Positions 45,417-56,069 of a stretch of DNA of 64,000 nt are shown here, piece after piece (position 1 is the first letter of the stretch; every line of letters starts with the position of its first letter). The notes beneath the pieces are model-generated. The model was given only the letters and a program-made list of their open reading frames with translations. It was not told where the DNA came from and made no database searches. A program made the translations under genes and the position numbers. This DNA comes from Gordonia tangerina (GTDB taxonomy: Bacteria > Actinomycetota > Actinomycetes > Mycobacteriales > Mycobacteriaceae), in contig NZ_JAKGCU010000012.1 of assembly GCF_021556435.1 (NCBI RefSeq), positions 62,001 through 126,000 of the forward strand. The letters run 5' to 3'.

Positions 45417-46382
45417 ATGGCCGATCCCACCGCGCGCCTGCTCGGACTCCTCTCCCTGCTCCAAACGCACCGGGAATGTTCGGGTACCGAACTCGCCGAC
45501 CGTCTCGGCGTCTCGACCCGCACCATCCGGCATGACATCGATCGGCTGCGTGAGCTGGGGTATCCCGTCGACGCGACCCGGGGCGCCGCCGGCGGGTATC
45601 GGCTCGGTTCCGGAGGCAGGTTGCCACCGCTGCTGCTCGACGACGAGGAGGCCGTCGCGGTCACTGTCGGACTGCGCGCAGCCGTGGGGATCGCAGGTGT
45701 CGAAGAGGCCGGGACCCGCGCTCTGGCGAAGCTGGAGCAGGTTCTCCCCGCGCGGCTGCGGCCCACCATCGACGCGATCCGTACAAGCGTGGAGCACGGA
45801 CCGGAGAACACCGGCACCGATGCCCCCGACCCGCACGTCCAGACGTCGGTCCTGCAGGCCATCGCCGCGGCCATCCGCGACGTCGAATGGCTGCGTTTCG
45901 ACTACGACGATCAACCCCGGCTGGTGGAGCCGTACCGCCTGCTGTGCTGGCAACGCCGGTGGTATCTGATCGCCCGGGATCCCCGCACGGACACCTGGAC
46001 GACGTATCGAATCGACCGGATGGGCCTGCGGATGCCAACGCGACGCCGCTTCGACCCTCAGCCGCTGCCCGGCGGGGACTACACGGCTTTCGCGATGCGC
46101 ACGATCGCCGAGAGCGGCTGGAACGTGCATGCGCGTCTTCGTGTCGACGCCCCCGCCGAGGACGTTCTGGCGCGGATCAACCCGGCCGTCGGAGCCGTCG
46201 AACCCATCGACGAGCACCGTTGTGTTCTGGTCACCGGAGCCGACAGCCTCGACACCGTTGCCGCGTATATCGGCATGCTGATGATGGATTTCACGGTGGA
46301 GTCCCCCGCCGAACTCATCCCCCGTCTCCAGCTGATCTCGCAGCGATATGTGAGAGCAGTCGCCGGGTCCGAACAGCCGTGA
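45417..46382 (+). CDS. WYL-domain helix-turn-helix transcriptional regulator
   Basis: The 321-residue protein has an N-terminal HTH_11 winged helix (residues 3-60, LLSLLQTHRECSGTELADRLGVSTRTIRHDIDRLRELG), a middle helical linker and a WYL domain (about 140-220; RRWYLIARDPRTDTWTTYRIDRM gives the WYL residues and ligand-binding arginines) with a WCX-type C-terminus. WYL regulators respond to small ligands or single-stranded DNA. It is divergent from the epoxide hydrolase gene, whose expression it probably controls. A GAGGA site precedes the ATG. Confidence 0.9.
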   Translation: MADPTARLLGLLSLLQTHRECSGTELADRLGVSTRTIRHDIDRLRELGYPVDATRGAAGGYRLGSGGRLPPLLLDDEEAVAVTVGLRAAVGIAGVEEAGTRALAKLEQVLPARLRPTIDAIRTSVEHGPENTGTDAPDPHVQTSVLQAIAAAIRDVEWLRFDYDDQPRLVEPYRLLCWQRRWYLIARDPRTDTWTTYRIDRMGLRMPTRRRFDPQPLPGGDYTAFAMRTIAESGWNVHARLRVDAPAEDVLARINPAVGAVEPIDEHRCVLVTGADSLDTVAAYIGMLMMDFTVESPAELIPRLQLISQRYVRAVAGSEQP

Positions 46383-46471
46383 ACGGGCACACCAACAGCT
46401 GGTAAAGCGACCTGCCCGACAGCCGACGAAACGCCTGCGCCACGATAGAGGGCACAACGTGACGTCGGCCG

Positions 46472-47326
46472 ATGGGAAATGACCGAGTGAGTGAGACGTA
46501 TACCGGTGACCTGATCCCGGTTTTCTTCCTCTCGGACAGCACCGGGATCAGCGCAGAGACCATGGGCAATGCTCTGCTGTTGCACTTTCCCGATCATCGC
46601 TTCGACCGGACGCTGATCCCGTTCATCACCACCGCCGACGACGCCCGCGAGGTCGTGCGAAGGATCGATGCGGCCGTGGACCGCGGGATGACACCACTCG
46701 TTTTCGTCACGGCTGCACTCGACGACGTCCGCGTCGAACTGCAACAGACCCGGGCACCCCTGATCGATTTCTTCGACATGCACATGCAGCAAGTTGAGGC
46801 GATCCTGGGAACCCGGGGCGCCCGGACACCTGCCCGTCTGCATGGTGTCGGGGACGTCAAGCGCTACAACGCTCGCATGCAGGCGGTCGAGTACGCCATC
46901 GAGCACGACGACGGCCAGAGTGTGCGCACGCTGGACAAGGCGGACGTCATCTTGGTGGCGCCATCCCGGTGCGGCAAGACCCCGACGACCATGTACCTCG
47001 CGCTGCAGCACGGCCTGCGCGTCGCGAACTATCCGCTCGTCGACGAGGATCTCGTCAGCACCGACCTACCACGTCCGATCCGGCACCTGCAGGACCGGTG
47101 CTTCGGGATCATCACGACCGCGGCCCGCCTCAGCGCGGTCCGGACGGAGCGTCGCCCGGATTCGACATACGCGTCGCTGCGGCAGTGTACGTACGAACTC
47201 AAACGCGCGGAGGAGCTCTACCGCACGCACGACCTACCCGTCATCGACTCCTCGGCGAAATCCGTTGAGGAGATGTCCACCCTCATCCTGCAGGTGCTCG
47301 CCCGCAGGCCCCACCCTGACAACTGA
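46472..47326 (+). CDS. ppsR: PEP synthase regulatory protein (DUF299 kinase/pyrophosphorylase)
   Basis: The 284-residue protein opens [26 protein letters not shown], typical of DUF299, and has the P-loop-like [16 protein letters not shown] near residue 165 plus the C-terminal [14 protein letters not shown]. PpsR uses ADP to phosphorylate, and phosphate to dephosphorylate, a threonine next to the catalytic histidine of PEP synthase. The ppsA gene follows 11 nt later and has the required Thr421-Cys-His423, so regulator and target form an operon. A GTG at 46487 is an alternative start. Confidence 0.93.
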   Translation: MGNDRVSETYTGDLIPVFFLSDSTGISAETMGNALLLHFPDHRFDRTLIPFITTADDAREVVRRIDAAVDRGMTPLVFVTAALDDVRVELQQTRAPLIDFFDMHMQQVEAILGTRGARTPARLHGVGDVKRYNARMQAVEYAIEHDDGQSVRTLDKADVILVAPSRCGKTPTTMYLALQHGLRVANYPLVDEDLVSTDLPRPIRHLQDRCFGIITTAARLSAVRTERRPDSTYASLRQCTYELKRAEELYRTHDLPVIDSSAKSVEEMSTLILQVLARRPHPDN

Positions 47327-47337
47327 GGAGTCAGTTC

Positions 47338-49719
<2,382 letters not shown>

Positions 49720-49726
49720 CAAGCAA

Positions 49727-49769
49727 CTGCTCCCAACGCCTTTCGCGGGGTCAAAGGCGTTGGGAGCAG
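49727..49769. terminator. Bidirectional terminator between ppsA and the Ddn-like gene
   Basis: CTGCTCCCAACGCCTTT (49727-49743) and its exact complement (49753-49769) form a 17-bp stem with a 9-nt loop, in the 73-bp gap between convergent genes. It can serve both strands. No long U-tract follows. Confidence 0.8.
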
Positions 49770-49792
49770 CAAGTCGACTCCGGGGTGTCAGC

Positions 49793-50215
49793 TCACTCCA
49801 GCACGAACACCGGGATCCGTCGGTCGGTCTTGGTCTGGTACTCCGCGTACGGCGGATAAGCGGCCACCGCCAGATCCCACCAGTGCTCACGCTCCGCGCC
49901 GTCGAGTTCACGCGCGGTGAGTTCTCGCACGGCGGTCCCGTCCTGCACCGTGATCTGCGGATGGGCCTTGACGTTGAAGTACCAGGACGGGTGCCCGGGC
50001 GCCCCGCCCTTGGACGCGATCATCGCGTACTTGCCGTCTTCCTCGACCCGCATCAACGGGACGTAACGCTTCTTGCCCGATTTCGCCCCGGTGGTGGTGA
50101 ACAAGACGATCGGGCGGTCCATCACCTGGACGCCGTCCGTGGTGCCCTGTTCCAGGATCTTCTCGGTCTGGTCGCGTACCCACCCCTCGGGGCTGAGTTC
50201 TGGTTGATCGCTCAT
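49793..50215 (-). CDS. Deazaflavin (F420)-dependent nitroreductase family protein (Ddn-like)
   Basis: The 140-residue protein has the split-beta-barrel pattern of the Ddn/DUF385 family: VMDRPIVLFTTTGAKSGKKRYVPLMRVEEDGKYAMIASKGG with the TGxKSGxxR phosphate-binding motif for F420, PGHPSWYFNVKAHP and REHWWDLAVAAYPPYAEYQ. Members use F420H2 to reduce quinones or nitroimidazole drugs such as pretomanid. The ATG at 50215 was taken because homology begins there; an upstream in-frame ATG at 50248 is possible. Confidence 0.9.
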   Translation of the reverse strand: MSDQPELSPEGWVRDQTEKILEQGTTDGVQVMDRPIVLFTTTGAKSGKKRYVPLMRVEEDGKYAMIASKGGAPGHPSWYFNVKAHPQITVQDGTAVRELTARELDGAEREHWWDLAVAAYPPYAEYQTKTDRRIPVFVLE

Positions 50216-50269
50216 GCCAATCGACAACGTCGGCGTCGCCTTCGTCATTCCACCGGGTGCCGCAGCACG

Positions 50270-50605
50270 TCAGGACGCCCGGGGCGCGTACATGATCACT
50301 GCGACGCCCACGAGGCAGATGGCCGCCCCGGCGATGTCCCAGCGGTCGGGGCGATAGCCGTCGAGCGCCATTCCCCAGGCAAGGGAGCCGGCGACGAAGA
50401 CCCCACCGTAGGCGGCCAGGATCCGCCCGAAGTTCGCGTCGGGTTGCAGGGTGGCGACAAAGCCGTAGGCGCCCAGGGCAATGACGCCCAGCCCGGCCCA
50501 CAACAGGCCGCGGTGCTCGCGCACCGCCTGCCAGACGAGCCACGCGCCACCGATCTCGAGCAGAGCGGCGAGGACGAAGAGCAGGATCGACTTGGTGACC
50601 GTCAT
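50270..50605 (-). CDS. YnfA/UPF0060 family small membrane protein
   Basis: The 111-residue protein has four hydrophobic spans and the YnfA pattern: [23 protein letters not shown] in span 1, [27 protein letters not shown] in the middle and [21 protein letters not shown] at the end. YnfA belongs to the drug/metabolite transporter superfamily near SMR efflux pumps and has been linked to drug efflux in enteric bacteria; the substrate here is unknown. It stands between the Ddn-like gene and the RES toxin. Confidence 0.93.
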   Translation of the reverse strand: MTVTKSILLFVLAALLEIGGAWLVWQAVREHRGLLWAGLGVIALGAYGFVATLQPDANFGRILAAYGGVFVAGSLAWGMALDGYRPDRWDIAGAAICLVGVAVIMYAPRAS

Positions 50606-50671
50606 GGCTGTGTTCTATCAGCTGCGCGCCGGGAGGCGAGGTGTGGCGGTCTGACCGGTGTCGGCCGAGCA

Positions 50672-51373
50672 TCACCGACAGCGCGGACACCGCTCGACGA
50701 GGTCGACCTGCATCCCGAGCGACACAGCGGCCTCGACGACCCGCGGCCACATACTCGCGGAGTTCAGGGCGAAGTCCTGAGCCCGACCGTCAGCGGCCGA
50801 GACGACCTCGACGTGATCGTCGGTGTTCCACAACGCCAGAGCGCGACCGTTGGAGTGGGCGGCGTGGTAGTAGACACCACGCACCTCCCGACGCGCCACG
50901 GGCTGGTCCTCGAAGATCGCTCGAGCCCATTCCTGTGTCCGTACGCGCGGATAGTCACCGGTCGCCAGCGACGGAAGAGCGCCGATCCGCATGGCCGCCC
51001 CCTCGCCTCGAAGATCGAGCACTGTGATCGACGACGTCGGCTTCACCAGCGCCACCCGGTGATTTGGGCAGACGGCCGCGGCCCGCAGATCACCGAAGAC
51101 CTCGCCGAATGCCGTGGCCAGAGTGCCGGCCACGTAGAGGATCGATCGATCGTCCGGGCAGTTGCGCGCGGCACCCGACGTGGTCGGGATGTGGTGGTCG
51201 AGTCGGTAAAGCGGACCGAACGTCCTGTGCGCGGCACCGTCCGACGTGTGTCCGGACACGTGGTAGATCCGACACCAATACCACGGGTGGGCCGGGGTCG
51301 GGTCACGCCATCGCCAAGTCCAGGCCCGTCCCCCGCTGACCGGGCGAACGGGTGCCGCAAGGGCGGCTACCAC
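50672..51373 (-). CDS. RES-domain toxin (NAD+-degrading type)
   Basis: The 233-residue protein has the RES fold pattern: WYWCRIYHVSG with the conserved Arg, HRTFGPLYRLDHH, SILYVAGTLATAFGEVFGDLR with the conserved Glu, and WARAIFEDQP, GVYYHAAHSNGRALALWNTDD with the late serine. RES toxins, as MbcT of M. tuberculosis, destroy NAD+ with ADP-ribosyltransferase-like chemistry. A GTG at 51373 overlaps the end of the MbcA-like gene by 7 nt, the usual coupled antitoxin-toxin order. The frame upstream of that GTG lies antisense-free inside the antitoxin gene and lacks similarity. Confidence 0.87.
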   Translation of the reverse strand: MVAALAAPVRPVSGGRAWTWRWRDPTPAHPWYWCRIYHVSGHTSDGAAHRTFGPLYRLDHHIPTTSGAARNCPDDRSILYVAGTLATAFGEVFGDLRAAAVCPNHRVALVKPTSSITVLDLRGEGAAMRIGALPSLATGDYPRVRTQEWARAIFEDQPVARREVRGVYYHAAHSNGRALALWNTDDHVEVVSAADGRAQDFALNSASMWPRVVEAAVSLGMQVDLVERCPRCR

Positions 51374-51996
51374 GCCGCCGAGGTGCTGGTGGCCGCGACC
51401 GCGATCACGTCGTCGATCCGGTTGGCGGCCAACGCCTGGGTGGGCGTCGCGCCGTCGAGGTCGACGTTGGGGGTGGCTGCCCACTCGGTCAGCGACACCA
51501 CACCGCCGGGAAACGAGTCCCGTAGCCGTGCCAGCCCGGGGACGAAGCCGTGGGCGCAGCCGGCGTTGAACTGCCACAGCGGAAGCCGCCACTCCCGGCC
51601 CTTCTTCAACCCGAGCAGGTCGCCGGACTTGATGCGGTCGAGTACCGCCTGCTCGGACACCTCGAGCAGGTCAGCTGCCTCGGCACGGGTCAGCGAGTAC
51701 TCGAGCACCGCCGACCGGGCGGCGAACTGTCGGCGCAGATTCTCCAGCGCCGCCTGCTTGCGTTGCGTCGCCGACGGACCCCGTCCCCACAGGGAACTGT
51801 CGAGTTGGTCGTCGCCGGTGACGCTGCGCAGGAAACTGTCGCGGGCGGGTTTGGGAACACTGCTCAGTGTGTCACTCAGAGCCTCCGTGAAAGCGGTCGA
51901 CGTTGCTCGACCGCGGTGCCCAACTGACGCATTCTCGGCCCGAGACGCCCGCCGGCTCGTGGTGCGGTCGTCACCGGGCGTGGTCGTGGCAGGCAT
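51367..51996 (-). CDS. MbcA/ParS/Xre-type antitoxin with central DNA-binding domain
   Basis: The 209-residue protein is longer than MbcA (about 113 residues). After a low-complexity N-terminal region it has an excisionase-like helix-turn-helix (EYSLTRAEAADLLEVSEQAVLDRIKSGDLLGLKKGREW, about 100-140), then the toxin-binding DUF2384 type segment ending TEWAATPNVDLDGATPTQALAANRIDDVIAVA, with the conserved W, TPN, L-x-G-x-TP pattern. It should neutralise the RES toxin and repress its own promoter. ATG at 51996 is chosen over 52005 because a TACAAT -10 ends 7 nt before it and would overlap the upstream ATG. Confidence 0.85.
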   Translation of the reverse strand: MPATTTPGDDRTTSRRASRAENASVGHRGRATSTAFTEALSDTLSSVPKPARDSFLRSVTGDDQLDSSLWGRGPSATQRKQAALENLRRQFAARSAVLEYSLTRAEAADLLEVSEQAVLDRIKSGDLLGLKKGREWRLPLWQFNAGCAHGFVPGLARLRDSFPGGVVSLTEWAATPNVDLDGATPTQALAANRIDDVIAVAATSTSAAW

Positions 51997-52003
51997 GCCC
52001 TCC

Positions 52004-52042
52004 ATTGTATGGACCTACAAGGGCAAAACAAGTAAAACAAGT
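52004..52042 (-). promoter_or_regulatory. Leaderless promoter and tandem ACTTGTTTT boxes of the RES/MbcA operon
   Basis: On the minus strand a TACAAT -10 (52009-52004) ends 7 nt before the ATG at 51996. Upstream, two perfect 9-bp direct repeats ACTTGTTTT (52042-52034 and 52033-52025) cover the expected -35 (TTGTTT, 16-bp spacer). Repeats on the -35 are a likely antitoxin operator. Confidence 0.6.
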
Positions 52043-52061
52043 TGCGAAAGTTTGGGCGCGA

Positions 52062-52691
52062 TCACGGTGCGGAACGCCGCAGCACCGCAACCAGGAAATC
52101 GGATTGCGCTGTGAACGGCCGGACATCCCATGCCGACAGCAACACCTCACTCACCAGACCTCCGGCGGCGGCGTCGGCGAGGAACTCGTCGAACGCGTAA
52201 CCTCGGCCCGCTCCGAAACCGACCACGACGCGCCCGTCGGGCGCGAGATGCTCGGCGAACCGGGCGAGGACCGTGCGTCGGTCGTCGGGGGCGAGGAAGG
52301 TGACGACGTTTCCCGCACTGACGATCATGTCGAACGCGGTGTCGATCCCGGCTGCGGGCAGACCGAGTTCGGCGAGGTCACCGATGAGCCAGGTCGGGCC
52401 CGGGTAGTCGGTGCGGGCAGCGTTGATGAGCACCGGATCCACGTCGACACCCACCACGGAATGCCCTGCGGCGTGGAGGTATCCACCGAGCCGTCCGGCG
52501 CCGCACCCGGCGTCCAGAACATGCGCGCCGCGCCGTACCATGGCGTCGATCAGACGTGCTTCACCGTTGATGTCCTGGCCACGTGCCGCGAGCTCACGGA
52601 ATCGCTCGCGGTAGCGGTGGGAGTGGCCGGGATCTGCGGCGACGATCTCGCGCCACGTGGTCGGTCGGGAGTTCCCGGGTGTCGACGTCAC
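52062..52691 (-). CDS. Class I SAM-dependent methyltransferase
   Basis: The 209-residue protein has motif [30 protein letters not shown] (about 56-84), motif [23 protein letters not shown] and motif [28 protein letters not shown]. The acceptor cannot be read. A GTG at 52691 overlaps the stop of the DivIVA-domain gene in GTGA, so translation is coupled to it. The same frame is open further upstream without similarity. Confidence 0.88.
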   Translation of the reverse strand: MTSTPGNSRPTTWREIVAADPGHSHRYRERFRELAARGQDINGEARLIDAMVRRGAHVLDAGCGAGRLGGYLHAAGHSVVGVDVDPVLINAARTDYPGPTWLIGDLAELGLPAAGIDTAFDMIVSAGNVVTFLAPDDRRTVLARFAEHLAPDGRVVVGFGAGRGYAFDEFLADAAAGGLVSEVLLSAWDVRPFTAQSDFLVAVLRRSAP

Positions 52692-52852
52692 GTCGGCCGC
52701 TCCCCCTCGTAGCGTGCCAACCGTGCGTAGAGTTCGCGCATGGTGGTCTCGACGTCGTCGAGGAATGAGTCGACCTGGTCTTCGTTGTAGCCACGTCGGC
52801 CGATGGGTGGCTTGGCGAATGCGACGTTGCGGATGTCGTCCGGGGTGAGCAC
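52688..52852 (-). CDS. 54-residue DivIVA-domain protein
   Basis: This short frame reads [20 protein letters not shown] then [20 protein letters not shown], the exact pattern of the DivIVA N-terminal membrane-targeting domain (LTPxDIxNxxFxxxxxGYxxxxVDxFLDxV), then a short helix ending ARYEGERPT. It lacks the long coiled coil of Wag31/DivIVA. DivIVA-domain proteins go to curved membrane at poles and septa, so it may guide a partner there. GTG at 52852 is the only good start. Its stop overlaps the methyltransferase start by 4 nt, and the ion channel gene is 106 bp upstream. Confidence 0.85.
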   Translation of the reverse strand: MLTPDDIRNVAFAKPPIGRRGYNEDQVDSFLDDVETTMRELYARLARYEGERPT

Positions 52853-52958
52853 CCGCCCATTCTGGCAAATCCCGCCGGCCTCACGTTCTATCCGGGCTGG
52901 CCGGCCGGACGAGGGTCAGCTGCGCTCGTCAAGGGCGTGCCACACCGGCACCGCCTGC

Positions 52959-53882
52959 TCAGCGCGGATCCGCGAGGCGGTCGTCTTCACCGGCCCGCAG
53001 TTCGGCGTGCAGCAGGGTGATCGTCGTCCGGAGGTCGGCGATCTCCTGCCGTAGTTCGGCCGTCTGCTCTCCGGATAGGGCCGGTGCGGCCGAGGCCGCG
53101 ATACCGGCGGCCTCGCTCGACTCGGCGTCGGGATCGTCCCTGCGCTGGATGGCCTGCATCGAGTCGACGATGACGGCCAGGAAGAGATTGAGCACGGTGA
53201 ACGCACTGAGCACGATGAACGGGACGAAGAACGCCCACGCCCACGGGTAGACCTCCATGACCGGCCGGACGATACCCATCGACCAGCTCTCCAGGGTCAT
53301 GATCTGGAACAGCGTGTACGCCGAGGCACCCAGATCGCCGAACCACTCGGGGAACTTCTCGCCGAACATGCTGGTGGCCATCACCGCGGCGATGTAGAAG
53401 ACCAGACCCAGTAACGCGATGATCGAGATCATCCCGGGTACTGCGGCGAACACCGCGGCCACCACCCGACGCATCTGCGGGAACGCCGACACCAGTCGCA
53501 GAATCCGTAATGCCCGAATGGCGCGCAGCGCACTGCTCGCGCCGGAGGCGGGGACCAGTGAGGCTGCGACCACCACGAAGTCGAAGATGTTCCATCCCGA
53601 CCGGAAGAACCTGGGCCCCACCGCGATCAGCTTGCAGGAAATCTCGCAGACGAAGATCGCCAGACAGGCGTTGTCCAGCAGGCTGAGGACCGAATGCCCA
53701 CTCCCGCGGCCCCACGAAGTCGTCAGCGCACCGAGTACCACGGCGTTGAACGCGATCACCCCGACCACAAACCACTGCACGCGCGGTGATTCGATCCACC
53801 GCTCCAGCCTCAGTCGCCAGGGGGCGACGTCGAGATCGTCGTCGGAGATGAATCGGGTATCGGGGCGCCCTATGCGTTTCAT
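52959..53882 (-). CDS. Bacterial voltage-gated sodium channel (NaChBac/BacNav family)
   Basis: The 307-residue protein has six hydrophobic spans of one ion-channel domain. S4 carries arginines at 120, 123, 126 and 129 (ALRAIRALRILRLV), and the pore loop holds the selectivity filter TLESWSM (196-202), the same TLESW core as NaChBac, which selects Na+. S6 is FIVLSAFTVLNLFLAVIVDSMQAI, followed by an acidic neck and a C-terminal coiled coil (TAELRQEIADLRTTITLLHAELR) that tetramerises the channel. Expected in the plasma membrane as a homotetramer. A GAGG site precedes the ATG. Confidence 0.95.
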   Translation of the reverse strand: MKRIGRPDTRFISDDDLDVAPWRLRLERWIESPRVQWFVVGVIAFNAVVLGALTTSWGRGSGHSVLSLLDNACLAIFVCEISCKLIAVGPRFFRSGWNIFDFVVVAASLVPASGASSALRAIRALRILRLVSAFPQMRRVVAAVFAAVPGMISIIALLGLVFYIAAVMATSMFGEKFPEWFGDLGASAYTLFQIMTLESWSMGIVRPVMEVYPWAWAFFVPFIVLSAFTVLNLFLAVIVDSMQAIQRRDDPDAESSEAAGIAASAAPALSGEQTAELRQEIADLRTTITLLHAELRAGEDDRLADPR

Positions 53883-53983
53883 GGCCTCATCGAAGAATGC
53901 AGCGGCAACGAGGTGCCCTCAGTGCCGGGCTGGGGCTGGACCGGCCGAGCAGAACGCCTGCCGACCAGGGGCGACCCTAGCAA

Positions 53984-54021
53984 GCGATCCGATGGCGACC
54001 GTCACGACGTCATCGGATCGC
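53984..54021. repeat. Inverted repeat spanning the start of a small ORF
   Basis: GCGATCCGATG (53984-53994) and its exact complement CATCGGATCGC (54011-54021) enclose 16 nt. The left arm contains the ATG of the 39-residue frame, so the RNA hairpin would hide that start codon, or the DNA site could bind a protein. Confidence 0.6.
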
Positions 54022-54111
54022 CTCACCGCCGAGCTGCTCGAACGCCTCGACCGCACTGCGGCGGCCGGCACGACGAAGATCCTCGCAGCCAGTCGCTGGG
54101 CCCTACGATGA
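53992..54111 (+). CDS. Possible 39-residue protein translationally coupled to the secreted protein gene
   Basis: The frame reads MATVTTSSDRLTAELLERLD then RTAAAGTTKILAASRWALR. About three quarters of its third positions are G or C, and its TGA overlaps the next ATG in ATGA (54108-54111), the coupling seen at many real genes in this window. No family is recognised. It could be a leader peptide controlling the downstream gene. An inverted repeat covers its start. Confidence 0.45.
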   Translation: MATVTTSSDRLTAELLERLDRTAAAGTTKILAASRWALR

Positions 54112-55472
54112 CCAAGGTGAGTTGCACCCACCGCCGCCGACCGACCCATGGCCTGCTCCGGTGGCTTTGCACACTCGCGGTTGCCGGCGTGGCGACGATC
54201 CTCGCGCCGCCGACCCCCGCCCAGGCGGATCTGCCACGGCTCGTCGGCTGTTCGTGGCCGACGAAGTTCGCCACCGACGCCAACAGCATCGCCTTCCCGG
54301 ATTCGGCGGCGTCGTACTGGGCCAGTGTGGTCCGCATCCCCACCGGTGGCCACGTGGAGATCAGCGGCCGGTATCCGCATGCCCGGTACTTCTCGGTCAC
54401 CACCTATTCGGCCACGACCCAGTCGGTGGACGGGCTGTATGACACCGCTATCGGCCCCGATGACGGTGGGGTCAACCCGTATCTGCCGGGCGCCGACCGT
54501 ACCTCGGCGCACCGCGACTTCACCGTGCGGCTCGTGGACGGCGCCGCGCCACGGGCCGGGCGCCCGGACAACACCCTCTACACCACAAGCGCCGACGGAT
54601 TACGTACCTCACCGCCGGGATTGGCGATCGTGGTCTGGCGCGTATACATGCCGGACGACGGTGCCGACCAGGCCGGCGGTGTGCCGCTCCCGCGCCTCGT
54701 CGCGGTGGAGGCCGGCGGCGCGCGCCGCACCCTCGAACCGTGTCCCGGCGCCGCACCCACCGCAGTGGACACCGGCATCTCCGACCTCGGCCGGGCGCCT
54801 ACTGCCGCGGTGACCGACCCGGCCGGGACCTACGGCGACGATCCGCCGGGCTGGGCAAAGTTCACCGGGCTCGCGCAGGCGGTCGCGGACGGCGTGACCC
54901 GACGCACCGGCGGCGGTGCGGTCATCGGCCCCCTCGCCGACCGCTTCGGGGAGGGCGGCTTCTTCGACAACCCCGACAACAAGTACGTCGTCTCCAACGC
55001 GGACGCCGGATTCGGTCCGGTACTGGTGTTGCGTGGCCGGGCGCCGACCGCGCCGCGCACCGCCGACGGCACACCGACCATGGGTACCGGCCAGGTCCGA
55101 TACTGGTCGATCTGCACCGAGGATCTTCCCACCACCGGGTACCTGGGCTGCGCCCACGACGAGGAGATCCCCGTCGATGAACTCGGCTACTACACGATCG
55201 TGATCTCTGCCGTCGACGCCCGCCCGTCGACCGCCACCGCCGAATGCGGGGTCACCTGGCTACCGGCCGGTGGCCGTCAGCAGACGATGGTGTTGCTCCG
55301 CAACATGTTGCCCGACCCGAGCTTCCCGGCTTCGGTGCAGCGCGCGACCCCCGGACAGGAGAAGGCGACGATGGGGCACTACCTCCCCGTCGGCCGGTAC
55401 TACCAGTCGGCCGCGGCCTTCGACCGTCTGGGCTGCGGGTCGGCAGGTGCGACGCCGGGCTGGCGGGGCTGA
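54108..55472 (+). CDS. Secreted protein of unknown function
   Basis: The 454-residue protein has an Arg-rich N-terminus and signal peptide (RRRPTHGLLRWLCTLAVAGVA core, cleavage near PAQADLP), so it is exported. The mature part has paired Cys (GCSWP near residue 43; CPGAAP; SICTEDLPTTGYLGCAHDEE; TAECGVTW; RLGCGSAG) that could form disulfides, and Tyr/Gly-rich blocks such as HVEISGRYPHARYFSVTTYSATTQSVDGLYD. I recognise the general actinobacterial secreted-protein type but no catalytic motif. The ATG at 54108 overlaps the end of a 39-residue frame. Confidence 0.8.
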   Translation: MTKVSCTHRRRPTHGLLRWLCTLAVAGVATILAPPTPAQADLPRLVGCSWPTKFATDANSIAFPDSAASYWASVVRIPTGGHVEISGRYPHARYFSVTTYSATTQSVDGLYDTAIGPDDGGVNPYLPGADRTSAHRDFTVRLVDGAAPRAGRPDNTLYTTSADGLRTSPPGLAIVVWRVYMPDDGADQAGGVPLPRLVAVEAGGARRTLEPCPGAAPTAVDTGISDLGRAPTAAVTDPAGTYGDDPPGWAKFTGLAQAVADGVTRRTGGGAVIGPLADRFGEGGFFDNPDNKYVVSNADAGFGPVLVLRGRAPTAPRTADGTPTMGTGQVRYWSICTEDLPTTGYLGCAHDEEIPVDELGYYTIVISAVDARPSTATAECGVTWLPAGGRQQTMVLLRNMLPDPSFPASVQRATPGQEKATMGHYLPVGRYYQSAAAFDRLGCGSAGATPGWRG

Positions 55473-55491
55473 CCGCAGCGCGCTGTGGCCC

Positions 55492-55535
55492 GAGAGACAA
55501 GGGGCCAGAGAGACAAGGGGCCCGAGAGACAAGGC
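55492..55535. repeat. Three 16-bp tandem repeats downstream of the secreted protein gene
   Basis: GAGAGACAAGG recurs at 55492, 55508 and 55524, a 16-bp period with GGGGCC between copies. The array lies between the gene end and the tRNA terminator; no function is evident. Confidence 0.75.
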
Positions 55536-55539
55536 CACA

Positions 55540-55582
55540 CAAATACAAAGGAACCCCTCCGACGCTGGTCGAAGGGGTTCCT
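55540..55582 (-). terminator. Intrinsic terminator of the tRNA-Pro gene
   Basis: On the minus strand AGGAACCCCT (55582-55573) pairs with AGGGGTTCCT (55558-55549) across a 14-nt loop, directly followed by the T-rich TTTGTATTTGT. It begins 3 nt after the tRNA 3' end, a textbook tRNA terminator. Confidence 0.88.
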
Positions 55583-55584
55583 GA

Positions 55585-55661
55585 TGGTCGGGCTGACAGG
55601 ATTTGAACCTGCGACCACTTGACCCCCAGTCAAGTGCGCTACCAAACTGCGCCACAGCCCG
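55585..55661 (-). tRNA. tRNA-Pro (anticodon GGG)
   Basis: The minus strand folds into a full cloverleaf: acceptor CGGGCTG pairs with CAGCCCG, the D arm contains GCGCAGTTTGGTAGCGC, the anticodon stem CTTGA/TCAAG holds the loop CTGGGGG with anticodon GGG, and the T arm has GGTTCAAATCC. A discriminator A and an encoded CCA complete the 77-nt gene. It decodes CCC/CCU proline codons. Confidence 0.97.
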
Positions 55662-55763
55662 TTACCCCGCGAGCGGGGCCTTGATGACATTAGCCGACAA
55701 GCACCGTTTCTATCCAATCGCCTGGTCAGAGGGCTGCGGAACGATGCTGACCGGACGGACAGA

Positions 55764-56027
55764 TCAGTTTGCCGCGGAGCGGCCTTTGGCGTACATCCAG
55801 CCGGCCGTGATCAGGATGGCGCCGACGATGGAGCCGATGATTCCGCTGGCCCGGAAGTTCAGACCGTCACCGGACAGCAGGCTGATGAGCAGGCCACCGA
55901 CAAAGGAGCCAACGAGTCCGGCAACGATGGCCAGACCCCAGTCGATCCCCTTGGCGCCCTTCCCGAGGATGAGTTGCGCACCCGCGCCGATCAGCATTCC
56001 GAACAGGATGATTCCGATGATGAGCAC
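55764..56027 (-). CDS. GlsB/YeaQ/YmgE family small membrane protein
   Basis: The 87-residue protein has three hydrophobic helices rich in Gly: IIGIILFGMLIGAGAQLIL, GLAIVAGLVGSFVGGLLISLL and SGIIGSIVGAILITAGWMYAKG. This is the transglycosylase-associated (YeaQ/YmgE) pattern, small inner-membrane proteins induced by stress. No enzymatic role is established. The start is GTG at 56027. Confidence 0.9.
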   Translation of the reverse strand: MLIIGIILFGMLIGAGAQLILGKGAKGIDWGLAIVAGLVGSFVGGLLISLLSGDGLNFRASGIIGSIVGAILITAGWMYAKGRSAAN

Positions 56028-56069
56028 GAGTGGCAGTATCGCATGCCCACCGGCCGTAGCCGTGCACGG

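Noticed and set aside
46446..46482. Leader peptide before ppsR (TAGAGG then a 7-codon GTG frame)
   Set aside because: The hexamer does not fit TANNNT and the frame is too short to distinguish from chance.
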